Shown here in pieces: positions 9,987 to 23,640 of a stretch of DNA of 64,000 nt. Position numbers and translations under genes: made by a program. The first letter of the stretch is position 1. Every line of letters starts with the position of its first letter. Below the pieces are notes generated by a model that did no database searches, had not been told where the DNA came from, and saw only the letters and a list, made by a program, of their open reading frames with translations. Origin of the DNA: Halictus rubicundus (Eukaryota; Arthropoda; Insecta; Hymenoptera; Halictidae); contig NW_027488888.1 in the NCBI RefSeq assembly GCF_050948215.1, forward strand, positions 174,518 to 238,517, in the 5' to 3' direction.

Positions 9987-12900
9987 GATAGAGGATAGGA
10001 TAGGATAGAGAATAGGATAGGATATATAGTATTATAGGATAGAAAATAGTATAGGATAGAGGATAGGATAGGATAGAGGATTGGATAGGATAGAGGATAT
10101 TATAGGATAGAGGATAGGATAAGATTGAGGATAGGATAGGGGATTGGATAGGATAGAGGATAGGATAGGATAGATTATATTATAGGATAGACGATAGGAT
10201 AGGATAGAGGATAGGGTAGGATATATGATATTATAGGATAGAGGATTGGATAGGATATAGGATACGATAGGATAGAGAATAGGATAGGCTAAAGGATAGG
10301 ATAGGATAGAGGATAGGGAAGGATATATGATATTATAGGATAGAGGATAGGATAGGATAGAGGATAGGATAGGATATAGAATAGGATACGATATATGATA
10401 TTATAGCATAGAGGATAGGGTAGGATAGAGGATAGGATAGAGGATTGGATTGGATAGAGGATATTATAGAATTGAGGAATGGATAGGATAGATGATTGGA
10501 TAGGATAGAGGATTGGATAGGATAGAGGATGGGATAGGATAGAGGATGGGATAGGGGATTGGATAGGATACAGGATTGGATAGGATAGAGGATGTTATAG
10601 AATAGAGGATTCGATAGGATAGAGGATTGGATAGAATAGATTATATTATAGGATAGAGGATAGGATAGGATAGAGGATAGGATAGGATAGAGGATGGGAT
10701 AGGGTAGAGGATGGGATAGGATAGAGGATACAATAGGATAGAGGATAGGATAGGATAGAGGATTGGATAGGTTACAGGATTGCATTGAGGATAGGATAGG
10801 ATAGAGGATATGATAGAATAGAGGATATTATGGGATAGAGGATTGGATAAGATAGAGTATTGGATAGGATACGGGATAGCATTCAGGATAGGATAGGATA
10901 GAGGATATTATAGGATAGACGATAGGATAGAATAGAGGATAGGATAGGATAGAAAATAGGATACGACAGAGGATAGGATAGGATAGAGGATATTATAGGA
11001 TAGAGGATAGGATAGGATAGAGGATATTATAGGATAGAGGATAGGATAGGATAGAGGATAGTACAGGATAGAGGATGGGATAGGATAGAAGATACGATAG
11101 GATAGAGGATAGGATAGGATAGAGGATAGGATAGGATAGAGAATAGGATACGATATATGATATTATAGCATAGAGGATAGGATAGGATCGAGGATAGGAT
11201 AGAGGATTGGATTGGATAGAGGATATTATAGAATTGAGGAATGGATAGGATAGATGATTGGATAGGATAGAGGATAGGATAGGATGGAGGATGGGATAGG
11301 ATAGAGGATGGGATAGGGGATTGGATAGGATACAGGATTGGATAGGATAGAGGATGTTATAGAATAGAGGATTGGATAGAATAGATTATATTATAGGATA
11401 GAGGATAGGATAGGATAGAGGATTGCATAGGATACAGGATAGCATTCAGGATAGGATAGGATAGAGGATATTATAGGATAGACGATAGGATAGGATAGAA
11501 AATAGGATACGACAGAGGATAGGATAGGATAGAGGATATTATAGGATAGAGGATAGGATAGGATAGAGGATGGGATAGGATAGAGGATACAATAGGATAG
11601 AGGATAGGATAGGATAGAGGATTGGATAGGTTACAGGATTGCATTGAGGATAGGATAGGATACGGGATATGATAGAATAGAGGATATTATGGGATAGAGG
11701 ATTGGATAAGATAGAATATTGGATAGGATACAGGATAGCATTCAGGATAGGATAGGATAGAGGATATTATAGGATAGACGATTGGATAGGATAGAGTATA
11801 GGATAGGATTGAGGATAGGATAGGATTGAGGATAGGATAGGATAGAGGAGAGGATAGGATAGAGGATAGGATAGGATAGAGGATAGGATAGGATAGAGGA
11901 TTGGATAGAATAGAGGATATTATGGGATAGAGGATTGGATAAGATAGAGGATTGGATAGGATACAGGATAGCATTCAGGATAGGATAGGATAGAGGATAT
12001 TATAGGATAGACGATTGGATAGGATAGAGTATAGGATAGGATTGAGGATAGGATAGGATTGAGGATAGGATAGGATAGAGGATAGGATAGGATAGAGGAT
12101 AGGATAGGATAGAGGATAGGTTAGGATAGAGGATAGGATAGGATAGAGGATTGGATAGAATAGAGGATATTATGGGATAGAGGATTGGATAAGATAGAGG
12201 ATTGGATAGGATACAGGATAGCATTCAGGATAGGATAGGATAGAGGATATTATAGGATAGACGATTGGATAGGATAGAGGATAGGATAGGATAGAGGATG
12301 CGATAGGATAGAAGATACGATAGGATAGAGGATAGGATAGGATAGAGGATTGGATAGGATACAGGATTGCATTGAATTTAGGATAGGATAGAGGATAGGA
12401 TAGAGGATAGCATAGAGGATTGGATAGGATAGAGGATATTATAGAATAGAGGAATGGATAGGATAGAGGATTGGATAGAATAGAGGATATTATGGGATAG
12501 AGGATTGGATAGGATAGAGGATAGGATGGGATAGAGGATAGGATAGGATAGGATAGAGGATAGGATAGGATAGAGGATATTATAGGATAGAGGATAGGAT
12601 AGGGTAGAGGATGGGATAGGATAGAGGATACAATAGGATAGAGGATAGGATAGGATAGAGGATTGGATAGGTTACAGGATTGCATTGAGGATAGGATAGG
12701 ATAGAGGATATGATAGAATAGAGGATATTATGGGATAGAGGATTGGATAAGATAGAATATTGGATAGGATACAGGATAGCATTCAGGATAGGATAGGATA
12801 GAGGATATTATAGGATAGACGATTGGATAGGATAGAGTATAGGATAGGATTGAGGATATTATAGGATAGACGATTGGATAGGATAGAGTATAGGATAGGA

Positions 12901-14849
12901 TTGAGGATAGGATAGGATTGAGGATAGGATAGGATAGAGGATAGGATAGGATAGAGGATAGGATAGGATAGAGGATAGGATAGGATAGAGGATTGGATAG
13001 AATAGAGGATATTATGGGATAGAGGATTGGATAAGATAGAGGATTGGATAGGATACAGGATAGCATTCAGGATAGGATAGGATAGAGGATATTATAGGAT
13101 AGACGATTGGTTAGGATAGAGTATAGGATAGGATTGAGGATAGGATAGGATTGAGGATAGGATAGGATAGAGGATAGGATAGGATAGAGGATAGGATAGG
13201 ATAGAGGATAGGTTAGGATAGGGGATAGGATAGGATAGAGGATTGGATAGAATAGAGGATATTATGGGATAGAGGATTGGATAAGATAGAGGATTGGATA
13301 GGATACAGGATAGCATTCAGGATAGGATAGGATAGAGGATATTATAGGATAGACGATTGGATAGGATAGAGTATAGGATAGGATTGAGGATAGGATAGGA
13401 TTGAGGATAGGATAGAATAGAGGATAGGATAGGATAGAGGATATTACAGGATAGACGATTGGATAGGATAGAGGATAGGATAGGATTGAGGATAGGATAG
13501 GATAGAGGATAGGATAGGATAGGGGATAGGATAGGATAGAGGATAGGATAGGATAGAGGATGGGATAGGGTAGAGGATGGGATAGGGGATTGGATAGGAT
13601 ACAGGATTGGATAGGATAGAGGATGTTATGGAATAGAGGATAGGATAGGATAGATGATTGGATAGAATAGATTATATTATAGGGTAGAGGATAGGATAGG
13701 ATAGAGGATAGGATAGGATAGAGGATTGGATAGGATACAGGATAGCATTCAGGATAGGATAGGATAGAGGATATTATAGGATAGACGATATGATAGAATA
13801 GAGGATAGGATAGGATAGAAAATAGGATACGACAGAGGATAGGATAGGATAGAGGATATTATAGGATACAGGATAGGATAGGATAGAGGATGGGATAGGA
13901 TAGAGGATAGGTTAGGATTGAGGATAGGATAGGATTGAGGATAGGATAGGATAGAGGATAGCATAGGATAGAGGATAGGATAGGATAGAGGATAGGTTAG
14001 GATAGAGGATAGGATAGGATAGAGGATTGGATAGAATAGAGGATATTATGGGATAGAGGATTGGATAAGATAGAGGATTGGATAGGATACAGGATAGCAT
14101 TCAGGATAGGATAGGATAGAGGATATTATAGGATAGACGATTGGATAGGATAGAGGATAGGATAGGATAGAGGATGGGATAGGATAGAAGATACGATAGG
14201 ATAGAGGATAGGATAGGATAGAGGATTGGATAGGATACAGGATTGCATTGAATTTAGGATAGGATAGAGGATAGGATAGAGGATAGCATAGAGGATTGGA
14301 TAGGATAGAGGATTGGATAGAATAGAGGATATTATGGGATAGAGGATTGGATAGGATAGAGGATAGGATAGGATAGAGGATAGGATAGGATAGAGGATAG
14401 GATAGGATAGAGGATAGGATAGGATACAGGATAGGATAGGATAGAGTATAGGATAGGATAGAGGATAGGATAGGATAGAGGATGGGATAGGATACAGGAT
14501 GGGATAGGGGATTGGATAGGATACTGGATTGGATAGGATAGAGGATGTTATACAATAGAGGATTGGATAGGATAGAGGATTGAATAGAATAGATTATATT
14601 ATAGGATAAAGGATAGGATAGGATAGAGGATAGGATAGGACAGAGGATTGGATAGGTTACAGGATAGCATTCAGGATAGGATAGGATAGAGGATATTATA
14701 GGATAGACGATAGGATAGGATAGAGGATAGGATAGGATAGAGGATGGGATAGGATAGAAGATACGATAGGATAGAGGATAGGATAGGATAGGGGATTGGA
14801 TAGGATACAGGATTGCATTGAGGATAGGATAGGATAGAGGATAGGATAG

Positions 14850-17481
14850 AGGATTGGATAGGATAGAGGATATTATAGAATAGAGGAATGGATAGGATAG
14901 AGGATTGGATAGGACAGAGGATTGGATAGGTTACAGGATAGCATTCAGGATAGGATAGGTTAGAGGATATTATAGGATAGACGATAGGATAGGATAGAGG
15001 ATAGGATAGGATAGAGGATGGGATAGGATAGAAGATACGATAGGATAGAGGATAGGATAGGATAGAGGATTGGATAGGATACAGGTTTGCATTGAGGATA
15101 GGATAGGATAGAGGATAGGATAGAGGATAGGATAGAGGATTGGATAGGATAGAGGATATTATAGAATAGAGGAATGGATAGGATAGAGGATTGGATAGAA
15201 TAGAGTATATTATGGGATAGAGGATTGGATAGGATAGAGGATAGGATAGAGGATAGGATTGAGTATAGGATAGAGGATAGGATAGGATAGAGGATAGGAT
15301 AGGATAGAGGATAGGATAGGATAGAGGATAGGATAGGATAGAGGATAGAATAGGGTAGAGTATAGGATAGGATAGAGGATAGGATAGGATAGAGGATGGC
15401 ATAGGATACAGGATGGGATAGGGGATTGGATAGGATACAGGATTGGATAGGATAGAGGATGTTATACAATAGAGGATTGGATAGGATAGAGGATTGGATA
15501 GAATAGATTATATTATAGGATAGAGGATAGGATAGGATAGAGGATAGGATAGGACAGAGGATTGGATAGGATACAGGATAGCATTCAGGATAGGATAGGA
15601 TAGAGGATATTATAGGATAGACGATAGGATAGTATAGAGGATAGGATAGGATAGAGGATGGGATAGGATAGAAGATACGATAGGATAGAGGATAGGATAG
15701 GATACAGGATTGCATTGAGGATAGGATAGGATAGAGGATAGGATAGGATAGAGGATAGGATAGGATAGAGGATAGGATAGGATAGAGGATAGGATAGGAT
15801 AGAGGATTGGATAGGATACAGGATTGCATTGAGGATAGGATAGGATAGAGGATAGGATAGAGGATTGGATAGGATAGAGGATATTATAGAATAGAGGAAT
15901 GGATAGGATAGAGGATTGGATAGAATAGAGTATATTATGGGATAGAGGATTGGATAGGATAGAGGATAGGATAGAGGATAGGATTGAGGATAGGATAGAG
16001 GATAGGATAGGATAGAGGATAGGATAGGATAGAGGATAGGATAGGATAGAGTATAGGATAGGATAGAGGATAGGATAGGATAGAGGATGGCATAGGATAC
16101 AGGATGGGATAGGGGATTGGATAGGATACAGGATTGGATAGGATATAGGATATTATAGAATAGAGGAATGGATAGGATAGAGGATTGGATAGAATAGAGT
16201 ATATTATGGGATAGAGGATTGGATAGGATAGAGGATAGGATAGAGGATAGGATAGGATAGAGGATAGGATAGGATAGAGGATATTATAGGATAGACGATT
16301 GGATAGGATAGAGGATAGGATAGGATAGAGGATGGGATAGGATAGAGGATACGATAGGATAGATGATAGGATAGGATAGAGTGTAGGATAGGATACAGGA
16401 TATTATAGGATATAGGATAGGATAGGATAGATGATAGGATACGTTAGAGAATGGGATAGGATAGAGGATACGATATGATAGAGGATAGGATAGGATAGAG
16501 GATAGGATAGGATAGAGGATAGGATAGGATAGAGGATGGGATAGGGTAGAGGATGGGATAGGGGATTGGATAGGATACAGAATTGGAAAGGATAGAGGAT
16601 GTTATAGAATAGAGGATAGGATAGGATAGAGGATTGGATAGAATAGATTATATTATAGGGTAGAGGATAGGATAGGATAGAGGATAGGATAGGATAGAGG
16701 ATTGGATAGGATACAGGATAGCATTCAGGATAGGATAGGATAGAGGACAGGATAGGATAGAGGTTAGGATAGGATAGAGGATGGGATAGGGTAGAGGATG
16801 GGATAGGGGATTTGATAGGATACAGGATTGGAAAGGATAGAGGATGTTATAGAATAGAGGATAGGATAGGATAGAGGATTGGATAGAATAGATTATATTA
16901 TAGGGTAGAGGATAGGATAGGATAGAGGATAGGATAGGATAGAGGATTGGATAGGATAGAGGATGGGATAGGATAGAGGATAGGATAGGATAGAGGATAG
17001 AATAGGATAGAGGATAGGATAGGAAAGAGGATAGGATAGGGTAGAGGATAGGGTAGGATATATGATATTATAGGATAGAGGATTGGATAGGATAGAGGAT
17101 ATTATAGAATAGAGGAATGGATAGGATAGAGGATTGGATAGAATAGAGGATATTATGGGATAGAGGATTCGATAAGATAGAGGATTGGATAGGATACAGG
17201 ATAGCATTCAGGACAGGATAGGATAGAGGATATTATAGGATAGACGATAGGATAGAATAGAGGATAGGATAGGATAGAAAATAGGATACGACAGAGGATA
17301 GGATAGGATAGAGGATATTATAGGATAGAGGATAGGATAGGATAGAGGATGGGATAGGATAGAGGATACAATAGGATAGAGGATAGGATAGGATAGAGGA
17401 TAGAATAGGATAGAGGATAGGATAGGAAAGAGGATAGGATAGGGTAGAGGATAGGGTAGGATATATGATATTATAGGACAG
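14850..17481. repeat. 2.6-kb higher-order repeat, copy 1
   Basis: First copy of a tandem block, 2632 bp long. The marker ACAGGTTTGC occurs at 15081, 17713 and 20328. The offset to copy 2 is 2632 bp at this marker but 2615 bp near 16141, so the copies differ by exactly one 17-bp satellite unit. Confidence 0.8.
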
Positions 17482-20096
17482 AGGATTGGATAGGATAGAG
17501 GATATTATAGAATAGAGGAATGGATAGGATAGAGGATTGGATAGGACAGAGGATTGGATAGGTTACAGGATAGCATTCAGGATAGGATAGGTTAGAGGAT
17601 ATTATAGGATAGACGATAGGATAGGATAGAGGATAGGATAGGATAGAGGATGGGATAGGATAGAAGATACGATAGGATAGAGGATAGGATAGGATAGAGG
17701 ATTGGATAGGATACAGGTTTGCATTGAGGATAGGATAGGATAGAGGATAGGATAGAGGATAGGATAGAGGATTGGATAGGATAGAGGATATTATAGAATA
17801 GAGGAATGGATAGGATAGAGGATTGGATAGAATAGAGTATATTATGGGATAGAGGATTGGATAGGATAGAGGATAGGATAGAGGATAGGATTGAGGATAG
17901 GATAGAGGATAGGATAGGATAGAGGATAGGATAGGATAGAGGATAGGATAGGATAGAGGATAGGATAGGATAGAGGATAGAATAGGATAGAGTATAGGAT
18001 AGGATAGAGGATAGGATAGGATAGAGGATGGCATAGGATACAGGATGGGATAGGGGATTGGATAGGATACAGGATTGGATAGGATAGAGGATGTTATACA
18101 ATAGAGGATTGGATAGGATAGAGGATTGGATAGAATAGATTATATTATAGGATAGAGGATAGGATAGGATAGAGGATAGGATAGGACAGAGGATTGGATA
18201 GGATACAGGATAGCATTCAGGATAGGATAGGATAGAGGATATTATAGGATAGACGATAGGATAGTATAGAGGATAGGATAGGATAGAGGATGGGATAGGA
18301 TAGAAGATACGATAGGATAGAGGATAGGATAGGATACAGGATTGCATTGAGGATAGGATAGGATAGAGGATAGGATAGGATAGAGGATAGGATAGGATAG
18401 AGGATAGGATAGGATAGAGGATTGGATAGGATACAGGATTGCATTGAGGATAGGATAGGATAGAGGATAGGATAGAGGATTGGATAGGATAGAGGATATT
18501 ATAGAATAGAGGAATGGATAGGATAGAGGATTGGATAGAATAGAGTATATTATGGGATAGAGGATTGGATAGGATAGAGGATAGGATAGAGGATAGGATT
18601 GAGGATAGGATAGAGGATAGGATAGGATAGAGGATAGGATAGGATAGAGGATAGGATAGGATAGAGTATAGGATAGGATAGAGGATAGGATAGGATAGAG
18701 GATGGCATAGGATACAGGATGGGATAGGGGATTGGATAGGATACAGGATTGGATAGGATATAGGATATTATAGAATAGAGGAATGGATAGGATAGAGGAT
18801 TGGATAGAATAGAGTATATTACGGGATAGAGGATTGGATAGGATAGAGGATAGGATAGAGGATAGGATAGGATAGAGGATAGGATAGGATAGAGGATATT
18901 ATAGGATAGACGATTGGATAGGATAGAGGATAGGATAGGATAGAGGATGGGATAGGATAGAGGATACGATAGGATAGATGATAGGATAGGATAGAGTGTA
19001 GGATAGGATACAGGATATTATAGGATATAGGATAGGATAGGATAGATGATAGGATACGTTAGAGAATGGGATAGGATAGAGGATACGATAGGATAGAGGA
19101 TAGGATAGGATAGAGGATAGGATAGGATAGAGGATAGGATAGGATAGAGGATGGGATAGGGTAGAGGATGGGATAGGGGATTGGATAGGATACAGAATTG
19201 GAGAGGATAGAGGATGTTATAGAATAGAGGATAGGATAGGATAGAGGATTGGATAGAATAGATTATATTATAGGGTAGAGGATAGGATAGGATAGAGGAT
19301 AGGATAGGATAGAGGATTGGATAGGATACAGGATAGCATTCAGGATAGGATAGGATAGAGGACAGGATAGGATAGAGGTTAGGATAGGATAGAGGATGGG
19401 ATAGGGTAGAGGATGGGATAGGGGATTTGATAGGATACAGGATTGGAAAGGATAGAGGATGTTATAGAATAGAGGATAGGATAGGATAGAGGATTGGATA
19501 GAATAGATTATATTATAGGGTAGAGGATAGGATAGGATAGAGGATAGGATAGGATAGAGGATTGGATAGGATAGAGGATGGGATAGGATAGAGGATAGGA
19601 TAGGATAGAGGATAGAATAGGATAGAGGATAGGATAGGAAAGAGGATAGGATAGGGTAGAGGATAGGGTAGGATATATGATATTATAGGATAGAGGATTG
19701 GATAGGATAGAGGATATTATAGAATAGAGGAATGGATAGGATAGAGGATTGGATAGAATAGAGGATATTATGGGATAGAGGATTCGATAAGATAGAGGAT
19801 TGGATAGGATACAGGATAGCATTCAGGACAGGATAGGATAGAGGATATTATAGGATAGACGATAGGATAGAATAGAGGATAGGATAGGATAGAAAATAGG
19901 ATACGACAGAGGATAGGATAGGATAGAGGATATTATAGGATAGAGGATAGGATAGGATAGAGGATGGGATAGGATAGAGGATACAATAGGATAGAGGATA
20001 GGATAGGATAGAGGATAGAATAGGATAGAGGATAGGATAGGAAAGAGGATAGGATAGGGTAGAGGATAGGGTAGGATATATGATATTATAGGACAG
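17482..20096. repeat. 2.6-kb higher-order repeat, copy 2
   Basis: Second copy, 2615 bp. The stretches at 17471-18347 and 20086-20962 translate identically on the minus strand, which shows near-perfect identity to copy 3 over that part. A few substitutions separate it from copy 1. Confidence 0.82.
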
Positions 20097-21935
20097 AGGA
20101 TTGGATAGGATAGAGGATATTATAGAATAGAGGAATGGATAGGATAGAGGATTGGATAGGACAGAGGATTGGATAGGTTACAGGATAGCATTCAGGATAG
20201 GATAGGTTAGAGGATATTATAGGATAGACGATAGGATAGGATAGAGGATAGGATAGGATAGAGGATGGGATAGGATAGAAGATACGATAGGATAGAGGAT
20301 AGGATAGGATAGAGGATTGGATAGGATACAGGTTTGCATTGAGGATAGGATAGGATAGAGGATAGGATAGAGGATAGGATAGAGGATTGGATAGGATAGA
20401 GGATATTATAGAATAGAGGAATGGATAGGATAGAGGATTGGATAGAATAGAGTATATTATGGGATAGAGGATTGGATAGGATAGAGGATAGGATAGAGGA
20501 TAGGATTGAGGATAGGATAGAGGATAGGATAGGATAGAGGATAGGATAGGATAGAGGATAGGATAGGATAGAGGATAGGATAGGATAGAGGATAGAATAG
20601 GATAGAGTATAGGATAGGATAGAGGATAGGATAGGATAGAGGATGGCATAGGATACAGGATGGGATAGGGGATTGGATAGGATACAGGATTGGATAGGAT
20701 AGAGGATGTTATACAATAGAGGATTGGATAGGATAGAGGATTGGATAGAATAGATTATATTATAGGATAGAGGATAGGATAGGATAGAGGATAGGATAGG
20801 ACAGAGGATTGGATAGGATACAGGATAGCATTCAGGATAGGATAGGATAGAGGATATTATAGGATAGACGATAGGATAGTATAGAGGATAGGATAGGATA
20901 GAGGATGGGATAGGATAGAAGATACGATAGGATAGAGGATAGGATAGGATACAGGATTGCATTGAGGATAGGATAGGATAGAGGATAGGATAGGATAGAG
21001 GATAGGATAGGATAGAGGATAGGATAGGATAGAGGATGGGATAGGGTAGAGGATGGGATAGGGGATTGGATAGGATACAGGATTGGAAAGGATAGAGGAT
21101 GTTATAGAATAGAGGATAGGATAGGATAGAGGATTGGATAGAATAGATTATATTATAGGGTAGAGGATAGGATAGGATAGAGGATAGGATAGGATAGAGG
21201 ATTGGATAGGATACAGGATAGCATTCAGGATAGGATAGGATAGAGGACAGGATAGGATAGAGGATAGGATAGGATAGAGGATGGGATAGGGTAGAGGATG
21301 GGATAGGGGATTGGATAGGATACAGGATTGGAAAGGATAGAGGATGTTATAGAATAGAGGATAGGATAGGATAGAGGATTGGATAGAATAGATTATATTA
21401 TAGGGTAGAGGATAGGATAGGATAGAGGATAGGATAGGATAGAGGATTGGATAGGATATAGGATAGCATTCAGGATAGGATAGGATAGAGGATATTATAG
21501 GATAGACGATAGGATAGAATAGAGGATAGGACAGGATAGAAAATAGGATACGACAGAGGATAGGATAGGATAGAGGATATTATAGGATAGAGGATAGGAT
21601 AGGATAGAGGATGGGATAGGATAGAGGATAGGATAGGATAGAGGATAGAATAGGATAGAGGATAGGATAGGATAGAGGATTGGATAGGATATAGGATAGC
21701 ATTCAGGATAGGATAGGATAGAGGATATTATAGGATAGACGATAGGCTAGAATAGAGGATAGGACAGGATAGAAAATAGGATACGACAGAGGATAGGATA
21801 GGATAGAGGATATTATAGGATAGAGGATAGGATAGGATAGAGGATGGGATAGGATAGAGGATAGGATAGGATAGAGGATAGAATAGGATAGAGGATAGGA
21901 TAGGAAAGAGGATAGGATAGGGTAGAGGATAGGGT
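20097..21935. repeat. 2.6-kb higher-order repeat, copy 3 (rearranged)
   Basis: It follows copy 2 closely for about 940 bp, to roughly 21036. It then jumps to sequence equivalent to about 19150 of copy 2, consistent with an internal deletion of about 730 bp, and afterwards repeats shorter segments with GGAAAGG and ATACAGG markers until the retro-insert. The exact end of homology was not resolved by eye. Confidence 0.65.
21920..21935. repeat. 16-bp target-site duplication (left)
   Basis: GGGTAGAGGATAGGGT lies immediately before the non-satellite insert and is repeated exactly at 23625-23640 after its poly(A) tail. The GGGTA variants make it more specific than the consensus satellite. A length of 16 bp fits LINE-type target-primed reverse transcription. 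Confidence 0.88.
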
Positions 21936-22691
21936 GAGATCGATGCGAACCTCGAAAGAGTATAGAGCAAAGTGAATTTCTAACGATAAAGCTTAGTTTT
22001 GAATTTCTTTCTCGGAGTATTAAGTAAAGATACAGTTAATAATTGTACGAAATTTAATTACTGCCGGGATTTGAGAATAAAAAAGTATAAGCCGGAGCTA
22101 CTGTGAGAATTTACACGCGAAAAACGCGAACTTTGAAATAAATACTCGCGAGTTCCGCAAATAGTTATAAAATAATACGAAATTTTACTACCCAGTGAAC
22201 AATTTAAGCGGTTAACGCGAAAAAACTGGATAATAAAATAAATAAATAATTAGAATATAAATAAACATAAATAGATTAACGACGCGAGAATAGTAGCGAT
22301 TAAAGTGTTGAAAATTAGTGAACAAGGAGCATAATTTTAGACTATCAAAAAATTAGTTAGAAACTATAAATACGCGATTAAGTGATTTATGCTTCGACTA
22401 ATTGGACAAAATAGCTGAAATTGGTAAATTGTGCACGTATAAGGAACTGAACTTTTGGAAAAATACCCGAAGGGACCTGTGAGAGAGGAGGCCAAATTGC
22501 GAAGGGTCGGTCGGAGTAAAGCAGTAAGTGATACTCTATAAAATTAAAGGGTTAACATCCCGGATAGATATAGCGGTATGCCGAAAATGCTCCGATTGGC
22601 CTGAAATTTTAAACATATATATTACAAAGGGTAGGGAGTAGAAAAGGTCCGAAAGGGAGATATTTCTCCCGGGTGGGGAAAACTTTTCGAT

Positions 22692-22704
22692 CCCCCCCCC
22701 CCCC
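22692..22704 (+). repeat. Homopolymer run of 13 C
   Basis: An uninterrupted C tract lies inside the retro-insertion, in a window whose plus strand is otherwise very poor in C. Its length may be unreliable in the assembly. Confidence 0.85.
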
Positions 22705-22931
22705 TGTTCGGAGATATAAGAAATTAAAGTAGTGTTTCGAGTGATAAATGAAATAGGATACGATAGTGGTATTGCATTAAAGTAGACCTATCCAACGAGT
22801 CCTCGAACGGCCCGATCGGACAAACTTTAAGAAACGGGTATACCGGGTGTAAAATAAATTTTTGATAAACTCGAGTGAAACCGAGTACGTAGAGGCCTTT
22901 AAAATAAAAAGATAAGAACTAAGGGTGGGGA

Positions 22932-22982
22932 GGGGTTTTTGGGGAAAACCCCGTGGTGGGGGAAAAACCCGCCTACCCCCAC
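22932..22982 (+). other. Two adjacent G/C-rich stem-loops
   Basis: The first stem pairs GGGGTTTT (22932-22939) with AAAACCCC (22945-22952) across five bases. The second pairs GTGGGGG (22956-22962) with CCCCCAC (22976-22982) across 13 bases. Both are perfect. They lie within the retro-insertion and could be RNA structures of the source transcript. Runs of G here also allow other folds, so this is a prediction from pairing only. Confidence 0.55.
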
Positions 22983-23602
22983 TTTTTGGCCAAAAAACGG
23001 GCTTTTACATATATAAGGAGACGTTTTTTGAAAAAATTTTCTACAGGCCGAGTAACCGGAACGTCCAGGCCTAAACGAAGAAAGAATAAAAAAAGGGGGT
23101 AAATTAGTCAAAAAAGGCCACTTTACTCCTGGTTCAAAGTCAAAAAATGGGTTTTTTGAGGGTATTCCCCGCTTAGAATTAAGTATAAGATCTATTTTTA
23201 TAACTCTAGAAATAATTTAATTAGAATAGGATTAGTATAGCGTAGAATAGGATTAGTATATTAGTTTATTAGTTAGTATATAGTATATTATATAGTATAT
23301 TAGTATTAGCATAGTAATAAATTAAAAATAGATTACTATACTCTATAGATTAGTTAATAAATTAAGCAATAGTTAGCCGCGAGCGATTAGAAACGTAAGA
23401 AAATTTAGAATAAATCGTAGTTTTGATAGAAGCGAAGAAATAATACATTTAGGAACAGATAGAATATAAGCGAGCGAAGCAAAAGCGAAACCGAAATTAA
23501 AACAGACTTAATGTTAACAGGCGAGAAAAAAAAAAATTTAGAACCAGCGGTTTTATAATGAAATTTGAATTTTCGATTTAAAGAATATAGACAAATACTC
23601 CT

Positions 23603-23624
23603 AAAAAAAAAAAAAAAAAAAAAA
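23603..23624 (+). other. Poly(A) tail of the retro-insertion
   Basis: Twenty-two uninterrupted A directly precede the right target duplication. No AATAAA is seen in the last 30 bp before the tail. The clean tail suggests a fairly recent insertion. Confidence 0.9.
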
Positions 23625-23640
23625 GGGTAGAGGATAGGGT
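23625..23640. repeat. 16-bp target-site duplication (right)
   Basis: GGGTAGAGGATAGGGT, an exact match to 21920-21935, marks where satellite sequence resumes. Confidence 0.88.

Larger units (their letters stand above)
9982..21935. repeat. GGATA/GAGGATA satellite, block II
   Basis: Gene-free satellite of the same 17-bp family. The first ~680 bp continue the block-I segment interrupted by copia. From about 11.7 to 13.3 kb, a motif carrying ATACAGGATAGCATTCAGG recurs at 313-bp and 364-bp spacing (11687, 12000 and 12728, 13092), the longer spacing including an extra 51 bp (three 17-bp units). From about 14.85 kb the block becomes a 2.6-kb higher-order repeat. It ends at the duplicated target of the poly(A) insert. 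Confidence 0.94.
21936..23624 (+). mobile_element. Poly(A)-tailed retro-insertion, 1689 bp, unclassified
   Basis: Non-satellite sequence starts GAGATCGATGCGAACC and ends with 22 A, flanked by a perfect 16-bp duplication. These are hallmarks of insertion by LINE machinery. I find no reverse transcriptase, endonuclease or long frame; the longest open stretch (minus 22899-23111, about 70 codons) has no recognisable motif. No Pol III B box was found, so a tRNA-type SINE is unlikely. Visible parts are an A+T-rich 5' half, a run of 13 C at 22692-22704, a G/C-rich hairpin zone at 22920-22990, an A+T-rich TAGTATA zone at about 23220-23330 and an internal A run at 23526-23536. It could be a non-autonomous LINE derivative, a 5'-truncated LINE 3' end, or a retrocopy of a cellular noncoding RNA. 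Confidence 0.85.

Noticed and set aside
22899..23111. 70-codon minus frame in the retro-insertion
   Set aside because: It is short, low in complexity because of the G/C-rich hairpin zone, antisense to the poly(A) orientation and without recognisable features.
21936..23624. LTR-retrotransposon or DNA-transposon origin of the 1.69-kb insert
   Set aside because: No terminal direct or inverted repeats are seen at its ends; the poly(A) tail and 16-bp target duplication point to LINE-type insertion.
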